From assembly GCA_035798135.1 (NCBI GenBank), contig JAPFBR010000001.1, positions 1,116,001 through 1,180,000 of the forward strand: DNA of 64,000 bases, written 5' to 3'. The notes below the pieces were generated by a model that saw nothing but the letters and a program-made list of their open reading frames with translations, was not told where the DNA came from and did no database searches. The first letter of the stretch is position 1; the number at the start of each line of letters is the position of its first letter. A program made the translations under genes and the position numbers. This document shows positions 58,138 to 64,000 of this stretch, piece after piece. The stretch is from Sediminicola sp035798135 (GTDB lineage Bacteria; Bacteroidota; Bacteroidia; Flavobacteriales; Flavobacteriaceae).

Positions 58138-61100
58138 TTATTCTTCGATTACTGAAGGAACCGTATCCTGTGGCATTGTGCCTCCTTCAATTTCTATGGT
58201 GTCCATCATTTCCAATTCCTCTTCCATTGGAAGGTCTTCCTCCAACATATCGTCCTTATAGAAGTGACTGAACTTATCTATATATTCATTGAAGATCAGG
58301 GTTTCTTTTTCGGCCAGGTCCTTGTCCTTGTTGCCAATTAGAATATCAATATTCCTTCTATAACCTTCCATATCACCAATGATATCATTGATGTTTTCAT
58401 ATTGCTGGTTGAGCGGAATATTTTCATAATATTCCAATCGCTCCTGGTATTTCTTCTTCAGTCTTTGGAACAGGTCCCTTGCTTTTTGGGTTTCCCCAAC
58501 CTTATAATACCCATCCAAGAAGGGTTCAACAAAGGCGTAGTATCCAAAATATTCCAATGGCATATTGTCCATGGCCATATTGATGACCTCCTTAGCCTTT
58601 TCAATCTTCCCTTCAGCGATGAGCGTTTCCGTCAATCGTGCTAAATTCCCTCTAAAGGAAAGACCTTGGGACCTGGTCTGTGGATCGTGATAAATATCCG
58701 GACTGCCCGCATTTCCCCATTCCCATTTTTTTACAATGTCGTACATGAGGTCAGAATCGATCCGTCCCATTTCATACGGACTCAATCGCTCTGTCTTGAT
58801 AGGGACCAGTTTGTAGACCAGCCCGTCCAATTGTAGGTAGTCTTTCATCCAAATGTACTCCCCATCATCAAAACTACCTCCTGAAAAATAGATTGGACGT
58901 TTCCAGTCATTGTTGGCGATAATATCCAACATCAGGATTCTGTTTTTTGGCAATGCCCCTGTCGGCAGGTCAATATCGATATAATCCACAATAAGGGCAG
59001 AATCCTTTGGTTTTACCAAGCCGCTTTCCAAAACATTCTTCTTGTTCACGGGAATCCTGATCTTATTGGTTGGATAGTAAACGATATCTTGATTGCTTAT
59101 AGAGTACTCGCTGAGGTCGGCCCCTTGTTTTTGTAAAATGTGTTTAAACTTGGTCTGTGGCTTGTTACTCCCTACCCAGTTCATAAAGTCTTTAATATCC
59201 CAACGGCTTTCTGTTATCCCTTGGTAATAAATGGCATCCCTGGAGCCGTATTTATAATGGTCATGGGTCAGCTGTGAGGGAATGGGTGCACTTTCATAAG
59301 CCTGTCTTTTCATCTGGTCTATGTACCAATCGGTAGCAAAAAGACTTGTATTAATGACACGGACGTCGGTTCTATAGCCCTCAATTTCTTGCACATACCA
59401 CAGCGGGAAGGTGTCGTTGTCCCCAATGGTAAACAACATGGAGCCAGCATCCTTTTTGGTGGACCCAAGGTATGCCTTTGCGGTAGATTGTGTCGTCAGC
59501 CTATTGGACCTGTCGTGATCGTCCCAATTTTGGTATGCCATTACTCCTGGCACGGCCAAAAGACAAATGATGGTCAAGGCAGGAGCTAAAATCTTTGGTG
59601 AAAGCAGTTTTTTAAATTCATCAAACAACCCATAAACACCTATCCCGATCCATATCGCAAAGACATAAAATGACCCTACCAAGGAATAATCCCTTTCCCT
59701 AGGTTGAAAGATAGAAGGGTTGGTATAAAACTGAATGGCGAGCCCCGTAAATAGGAAGAACACCAGTAAGACCCAGAATTGTTTTGGTTTTTTTGTGATT
59801 TGGAAAATAAGGCCAATGATCCCCAAGAGCAACGGTAAGAAGAAATAGGTATTCCTTCCCTTATTGTTCAAGACATCACTTGGCAGGTTTTCTTGGCTCC
59901 CCCTGAAAAGGTTGTCCACAAAATTTATACCGCTCAGCCAATTCCCATGGTTGTCATACCTCCCTTGAATATCATCTTGTTTTCCCGTGAAATTCCACAT
60001 AAAATAACGCCAATACATATATCCGAACTGGAAGTCGACCATATATTTTACGTTCTGCCAAATGGTAGGAGGGGTAACCTCTATATATTCGCTGAATTCC
60101 CTTAGAAACCGTATGTATTGGTCTTCTTGGATCTCTCCTTTGGTGAGTCCGTTCCTAAATTGGTTGACGGCATCCCGCAGTTCTCCATTGGACCTATATT
60201 CGGGTTTTATCTTGAACTCTAAAGCCCCAAAATATTTCATATAGTTCTCGGCATTTTGTTCGCTCCACATCCTTGGAAGAAACCCCACATGCTCCTTGTT
60301 GGGGCCGGGGATAGATTCCTTGTAGTGGTTAACGATGACATATTTGCCCAGTTTTTTATCTTTTTCATATTTTGGCTCATCATCCTTTTCGGTGCCGGAG
60401 GTCGCAAATAAATTGGAGTAGTATGTTCCGTAAATTGGGCTGTCTACGCCTGGATATTGTTCCCTATTGTAATAGGCCAATAATGAACGTGCATCCGAGG
60501 GGTTGTTTTCATTGATGATCGTATTGGCATTGGCCCTTATTGGTAACATTAACCATGAAGAGAATCCTAAAAAAAGGAACATTGCGCACAGTACCAGGGT
60601 GTTTGCCTTCCTGTAGTCGTTTTTACGGGTGTAGTATAGCCCATAATAAAAGACACCGATAAATATAAGGCCCATGATAATGGTCCCCGAGTTAAAGGGG
60701 AGCCCAATCGTATTGACAAAGAATATCTCGCTCCAACCAAAAGCTTCTAAGACATAGGTCAGGGAAAATTTATAGACCAGCATCAAAAGGGCTACGAACA
60801 AAATATTGGCTATCAAGAAATTTTTAACGGTAGTAGTCTTGTATTTTTTAAAGTAGTACAAAAGCCCAATGGAAGGAATGGTCAAGAAGCCCATAAATTG
60901 TATACCAAATGTAAGACCTACCACGAAGGACATTAGGATTAGCCACCTATTGCCTCTTGGGTCCTCCAGATTATCGGTCCATTTAAGTCCCAGCCAAAGT
61001 AAAAGGGACATGATCAAACTAGCCATGGCATAAACCTCTGTTTCCACGGCATTGAACCAAAAACTATCGGAATAAGTGAAGGCTAGGGCTCCAATCAGAC

Positions 61101-61473
61101 CGCTTCCCAAAATGGCAATGGCCTTGCTGTTGGTGATCAGTTCTTCTTTGCCGATCAATTTTTTTACCAGATTGGTCGTTGTCCAGAAAAGAAATAAAAT
61201 GGTAAAGGCACTAGAAATGCCAGATAAATAATTCACCATTTTGGCAACTTGTCCGGGCTCCAGTGCAAACATGGAAATAAAAGCTCCCAACATTTGAAGA
61301 AGAGGTGCCCCCGGTGGGTGACCTACCTGAAGTTTTGCCGAGGTGGCAATATATTCACCGGCATCCCAATAACTGCCCGTAGGCTCAACGGTTATACCAT
61401 AAGTGATAAGGGCTATAAAAAAAACGGACCACCCAAGGATGGTATCCCATTTCTCAAAATTTTTAGAAAACAT
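58138..61473 (-). CDS. DUF2723 polytopic membrane protein (putative glycosyltransferase-like)
   Basis: I start at ATG 61473 (MFSKNFEKWDTILGW) rather than TTG 61482, because a perfect TAAATTTG box (minus strand, 61487 to 61480) would put the transcript start at about 61475. The 1111-residue product has about a dozen membrane helices in its first 650 residues. Signatures include GSYWDAGEYIATSAKLQVGH and a following PPGAPLLQM, resembling protein O-mannosyltransferase-type enzymes. A large soluble C-terminal part with helical TPR-like stretches follows, then a very acidic tail. The family is characteristic of Bacteroidota; the acceptor is unknown. Confidence 0.88.
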   Translation of the reverse strand: MFSKNFEKWDTILGWSVFFIALITYGITVEPTGSYWDAGEYIATSAKLQVGHPPGAPLLQMLGAFISMFALEPGQVAKMVNYLSGISSAFTILFLFWTTTNLVKKLIGKEELITNSKAIAILGSGLIGALAFTYSDSFWFNAVETEVYAMASLIMSLLLWLGLKWTDNLEDPRGNRWLILMSFVVGLTFGIQFMGFLTIPSIGLLYYFKKYKTTTVKNFLIANILFVALLMLVYKFSLTYVLEAFGWSEIFFVNTIGLPFNSGTIIMGLIFIGVFYYGLYYTRKNDYRKANTLVLCAMFLFLGFSSWLMLPIRANANTIINENNPSDARSLLAYYNREQYPGVDSPIYGTYYSNLFATSGTEKDDEPKYEKDKKLGKYVIVNHYKESIPGPNKEHVGFLPRMWSEQNAENYMKYFGALEFKIKPEYRSNGELRDAVNQFRNGLTKGEIQEDQYIRFLREFSEYIEVTPPTIWQNVKYMVDFQFGYMYWRYFMWNFTGKQDDIQGRYDNHGNWLSGINFVDNLFRGSQENLPSDVLNNKGRNTYFFLPLLLGIIGLIFQITKKPKQFWVLLVFFLFTGLAIQFYTNPSIFQPRERDYSLVGSFYVFAIWIGIGVYGLFDEFKKLLSPKILAPALTIICLLAVPGVMAYQNWDDHDRSNRLTTQSTAKAYLGSTKKDAGSMLFTIGDNDTFPLWYVQEIEGYRTDVRVINTSLFATDWYIDQMKRQAYESAPIPSQLTHDHYKYGSRDAIYYQGITESRWDIKDFMNWVGSNKPQTKFKHILQKQGADLSEYSISNQDIVYYPTNKIRIPVNKKNVLESGLVKPKDSALIVDYIDIDLPTGALPKNRILMLDIIANNDWKRPIYFSGGSFDDGEYIWMKDYLQLDGLVYKLVPIKTERLSPYEMGRIDSDLMYDIVKKWEWGNAGSPDIYHDPQTRSQGLSFRGNLARLTETLIAEGKIEKAKEVINMAMDNMPLEYFGYYAFVEPFLDGYYKVGETQKARDLFQRLKKKYQERLEYYENIPLNQQYENINDIIGDMEGYRRNIDILIGNKDKDLAEKETLIFNEYIDKFSHFYKDDMLEEDLPMEEELEMMDTIEIEGGTMPQDTVPSVIEE

Positions 61474-61590
61474 GTACGCCAAATTTACCAGTTGGGGCGA
61501 ATTTACTAATTAAAATAGATATGCGCTGAAATTTTTCGCAAACCTTTAACAGGCTTTTTTTTCATTTTTTTAATATTGATGCCCAAAATA

Positions 61591-61621
61591 TTTGCGCATA
61601 TTAAACTTTGTTTTAAATTTG
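61591..61621 (+). promoter_or_regulatory. Consensus promoter for tRNA-Gln
   Basis: TTTG at 61591-61594 is followed after exactly 19 bp by TAAATTTG at 61614-61621. The tRNA starts 19 bases downstream. Confidence 0.88.
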
Positions 61622-61639
61622 CACGCTCTTAAGCAATGC

Positions 61640-61711
61640 TGGCCTATGGTGTAATTGGCAACACAGCTGGTTTTGGTCCAGTCGTTCTAGGTTCGAGTCC
61701 TAGTAGGCCAA
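61640..61711 (+). tRNA. tRNA-Gln (anticodon TTG)
   Basis: Acceptor arms TGGCCTA (61640-61646) and TAGGCCA (61704-61710) pair fully. The anticodon arm is GCTGG/CCAGT with loop TTTTGGT, anticodon TTG at 61673-61675. The T arm has GTTCGAGTC, and the discriminator base is A. CCA is not encoded. It reads glutamine codons CAA and CAG. Confidence 0.96.
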
Positions 61712-61726
61712 CATCCAAAATGGAAG

Positions 61727-61758
61727 TCCCGATACTGAAAAGTATCGGGATTTTTTTT
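61727..61758 (+). terminator. Terminator after tRNA-Gln
   Basis: TCCCGATACT and AGTATCGGGA form a perfect 10-bp stem with a GAAA tetraloop, then eight T. Confidence 0.94.
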
Positions 61759-61964
61759 GCTCTTTTTTGAATGTTTATCTAGCGAAGTAATTTAAGTGTC
61801 ACCTGAAGGGTTATCTATCTAAATATTGTAATCGAATTCAGAACTAAAAGGGTTGATTGGAACGGCAATATCCTAAGATTGGAAAATCTTGATTTTATGT
61901 GAAGAGGAATAATATTCAGTATGAGTATATGAAAAAGGCCACCGGTAATTAAAACTGCAACGGT

Positions 61965-62120
61965 TTAAATCTCAGATCCAGTGATGAGTTTATTGATGGT
62001 AAGATAACCCGAAGCTAAAGGTAACATATGGATGATTTCCCCTATCTGTGGGAAAATAAAGAATAAGGGAATCCAGGCAATAAATAGTGTTCCAATAAAT
62101 TTCCAAGAGAGATCTTTCAT
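61965..62120 (-). CDS. Possible 51-residue membrane protein
   Basis: An ATG at 62120 on the minus strand opens 51 codons: MKDLSWKFIGTLFIAWIPLF, then IFPQIGEIIHMLPLASGYLT and INKLITGSEI. It has one strong hydrophobic segment and a second weaker one. Codon use is normal for the window, and the spacer 61759-62409 holds no other frame of note. No perfect -7 box was found upstream and no family is recognised. Confidence 0.45.
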   Translation of the reverse strand: MKDLSWKFIGTLFIAWIPLFFIFPQIGEIIHMLPLASGYLTINKLITGSEI

Positions 62121-62409
62121 ATTTTTCGATGTTTGGGTTGTAATATGACACTAATGTAATTCGTTGCTTCTGATGGTGATGTGCGCATTTCTAAATTAAT
62201 TTAACCCAATTGAAAAATCCCAATGTTTATAGGGTATGACCCTGGGTTTTTGGAATTCAATTGGATAGCGTTATTATTTTTAGCAATAGGATCTTTATGA
62301 TAATTCCCAGAGGAATATCTTTATGTATTGGTGAAAGTAGAGGTTGTCAGTGTTGGCAATAAAGACTTTTGAAGTACGTATTAGAGAATATTTAATTGTT
62401 TTTAAACCT

Positions 62410-63663
62410 ATGGGAAATATAATAAAACAGGCTAAAGGTTTTGTATTGGAATTGTTCCAAGATAAGGTGGGCAATGTGGCAGTATTTCACAATGCGCTGC
62501 GGACCCAAGAAATAGTGGATGCTGTACAGATATTGATTAATGAAGGGCAATTAAAGGAAGGAAGGGAAGAAACCTTGATCTTGGCGGCCTGGTTCCTTAA
62601 TACGGGTTTTACCATCAATGGGCAGGAAGTTTCAGAACATAGTGCTGCATTGGCCAAAGATTTTTTGGCATCTAAAGAATACCCACAGGATGGAATCGAT
62701 CAGGTGGAATCGCTGATTGTGAATCTACATTCCAAATCCGGGCCCCAATCTCTAGAAGGGGAATTGTTGCATGATGCAGTTTCTGCCTATTTAAGCGCTG
62801 ATGATTTTATGGAAAAACTGGAATCACAACGCAAAGAGCAATCGCAATGGAAAGGAAAGGAAATCCCTGTTGTCAAATGGCGGAATAAATTTATCAAGCG
62901 ATTATCAACCAAGCATACCTATTTTACTTCCTACGCAAAAGAAGAATGGCACAAGGGAAAAGATAAAAATCTCAAAAAACTGGTCAAGGCCAAAAAAAAG
63001 GATAAAAAGGAATTTAGGAAGGCTGAGATCAAAATGAAGATGAAGGATCAGAGTCCGCAACGGGGAGTGCAGACTTTGTATCGGGTCACATTAAGAAACC
63101 ATTTGAAACTCAGTGATATTGCGGATACCAAAGCGAATATTTTGCTTTCGGTAAATGCAATAATTATATCCCTTTTGCTTGCTAATTTAGTCCCAGTTTT
63201 AGACGACCCTACCAACGCCTATCTTTTGATACCTACCTCTATTTTCATTCTGTTCAGCATAGCCTCAATGGTATTGTCCGTGCTTGCAACAAGACCCAAT
63301 GTCACCAAGGCCGAATTTGATGTGGATAAATTGGAGAATGAACAGATTAATTTGCTTTTTTTTGGAAATTTCGAGCGGATTCCCATTGCAAATTTTATTA
63401 AGGCGATCAAAAGAACTATTGAGGATAAGGAGGCAATTTATGAGATGCTGACCATGGATCTTTATTACTTGGGTTCTGTTCTAAGTCGTAAGTATAAGAT
63501 ACTTCGTTGGACGTATTCCATTTTTATGATAGGAATCATTCTTTCGGTAATTTCCTTTGGGGTGGCATTAAAGTTTTATGGGTCCGAAAAAGTGATGGAA
63601 GCGGTTAAACCCTTGACGGAGTTACCAGAAGAGCAGCCGAATGAAACAAAAAATGATAAATAA
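62410..63663 (+). CDS. Degenerate HD-domain protein with PycTM-type (DUF5706) membrane module
   Basis: I start at ATG 62410 (MGNIIKQAKGFVLELF) rather than TTG 62344; the product has 417 residues. Residues about 20-155 follow an HD hydrolase pattern (FHNALRTQEIVDAVQILI with His27, ILAAWFLNTGF, SEHSAALAKDFL), but the HD pair itself is Leu63-Asn64. A Lys-rich linker of about 80 residues leads to a membrane module: LSDIADTKANILLSVNAIII, a second helix near LLIPTSIFILFSIASMVLSV, then a third near the C-terminus. It matches the Pycsar-effector TM family (DUF5706). No cyclase gene is adjacent, so a defence role is not supported by context. Confidence 0.8.
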   Translation: MGNIIKQAKGFVLELFQDKVGNVAVFHNALRTQEIVDAVQILINEGQLKEGREETLILAAWFLNTGFTINGQEVSEHSAALAKDFLASKEYPQDGIDQVESLIVNLHSKSGPQSLEGELLHDAVSAYLSADDFMEKLESQRKEQSQWKGKEIPVVKWRNKFIKRLSTKHTYFTSYAKEEWHKGKDKNLKKLVKAKKKDKKEFRKAEIKMKMKDQSPQRGVQTLYRVTLRNHLKLSDIADTKANILLSVNAIIISLLLANLVPVLDDPTNAYLLIPTSIFILFSIASMVLSVLATRPNVTKAEFDVDKLENEQINLLFFGNFERIPIANFIKAIKRTIEDKEAIYEMLTMDLYYLGSVLSRKYKILRWTYSIFMIGIILSVISFGVALKFYGSEKVMEAVKPLTELPEEQPNETKNDK

Positions 63664-63669
63664 TATATT

Positions 63670-63882
63670 ATGAGAAAGGCAGTAGTTAAATTAATAGTAA
63701 TTGGCTCCCTGATTTTTGGAATCAGTAGTTGTAGGGAGGAAAAGAAGGACGTTGAAAAAAGAGACACTATTGAAAGGGCGGGTGATGAGGCCGAAGATGG
63801 TGTTGAACGGGCAGCAGAAGAGGTAAAGGGTGCTTATAAAGATGTAAAAGAAGAGGTAGATGGGCAGACAGATGATAATTGA
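63670..63882 (+). CDS. Small charged lipoprotein
   Basis: The 70-residue product has a lipoprotein signal (VKLIVIGSLIFGISSC, cysteine near 21) and a highly charged, repetitive helical tail rich in Glu, Lys and Asp (GVERAAEEVKGAYKDVKEEV), probably amphipathic. It starts 6 bases after the HD-PycTM gene and is co-transcribed with it. Function unknown; such small coiled tails are common in envelope-stress lipoproteins (inference). Confidence 0.78.
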   Translation: MRKAVVKLIVIGSLIFGISSCREEKKDVEKRDTIERAGDEAEDGVERAAEEVKGAYKDVKEEVDGQTDDN

Positions 63883-63901
63883 ACGGAAGAAGGGCTGCAT
63901 T

Positions 63902-64000
63902 ATGACGGTTTATCCAGGTATGGGAAAAACGCTTTTGATGATGTTTATTGGGCTGGGGCTGATGATGATCTCTTGCCAGTCCAAGGCGCAGGACCAAGTC
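63902..64000 (+). CDS. Probable lipoprotein, 3'-truncated by the window end
   Basis: The frame is open from ATG 63902 to the end of the window (33 codons). It contains a lipoprotein signal, MGKTLLMMFIGLGLMMISC, beginning at an internal ATG at 63920 that is the more likely start, with QSKAQDQV following. The start lies 19-37 bases after the previous lipoprotein gene, so it is probably in the same transcript. Nothing can be said about function. Confidence 0.6.
   Translation, partial: MTVYPGMGKTLLMMFIGLGLMMISCQSKAQDQV

Noticed and set aside
62410..63663. Calling this locus a Pycsar anti-phage system
   Set aside because: The membrane module fits, but no adjacent nucleotide cyclase is present in the window, and single-copy relatives occur widely outside defence islands as I recall.
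1..64000. Mobile elements, CRISPR arrays, prophage or integration scars
   Set aside because: No transposase, integrase, regularly spaced repeats or tRNA-flanking duplications were seen on reading both strands; both tRNA genes have ordinary flanks.

Overview
The window looks like a chromosomal piece of a marine-type Flavobacteriaceae (Bacteroidota), close in style to the Arenibacter, Maribacter and Zobellia group. Evidence: promoters of the Bacteroidota form (TTTG, 19 bp, TAnnTTTG), many short signal peptides ending in AQ or SQ, flavobacterial gene families (DUF5686, DUF5916, DUF2723, an ExbB/ExbD/ExbD cluster, an M61 peptidase), AT-rich spacers with strong hairpin terminators, and no Shine-Dalgarno-rich starts. 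No rRNA, phage, insertion sequence or CRISPR array was seen.

Region 1 (1-11571) is the most interesting part: a reactive-sulfur island. It opens with the 3' end of a Crp/Fnr-family regulator. It then carries a TauE/SafE exporter, two CstB-like fusions (persulfide dioxygenase, cysteine-less rhodanese domain, active rhodanese domain), a single-domain rhodanese, a DUF2892 membrane protein, a sulfide:quinone oxidoreductase, a TsdA-like dihaem cytochrome with a beta-barrel outer-membrane protein, a secreted DsrE-like protein, Dps, and a split YeeE/YedE thiosulfate-transporter pair. Seven start regions carry the inverted repeat GTAAC-N4-GTTAC (one half-site imperfect) and an eighth carries GTGAC-N4-GTCAC. 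In every case a -7 box begins exactly 29.5 bp from the dyad centre. This puts the operator near -41.5, the class II Crp/Fnr activation geometry. I read the island as one regulon that oxidises sulfide to persulfide, then to sulfite and thiosulfate, with thiosulfate transported or oxidised in the periplasm. The content resembles the staphylococcal cst operon, but control appears to be by a Crp/Fnr-type activator.

Region 2 (11572-15113) has a spacer with competing inverted repeats, a GAF-PAS4 sensor that stops after its phosphoacceptor domain, a single-domain response regulator, and a small membrane protein.

Region 3 (15170-28879) is metabolic and envelope-related: sugar symporter, Kdo transferase, DegT aminotransferase, GalE, amidohydrolase, SucA-SucB, a retropepsin-like protein, TatD and type I asparaginase, followed by tRNA-Ser.

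Region 4 (29113-48255) holds an ExbB/ExbD energiser cluster, RpoN, AsnS, an RND-type exporter, a DUF5686 outer-membrane protein, Frr-PyrH, an M61 peptidase, a membrane protein with an XRE regulator, and the ribosomal/translation block tsf, rpsB (with a C-terminal helix-hairpin-helix extension), rpsI, rplM.

Region 5 (48488-64000) holds a DUF5916 protein, a lipoprotein, PolA, a glycosylasparaginase-like enzyme, CutC, a metallophosphoesterase, a thioredoxin-fold protein without its CxxC, a DUF2723 membrane protein, tRNA-Gln, a degenerate HD plus PycTM-type membrane protein, and two lipoproteins, the last cut by the window end.
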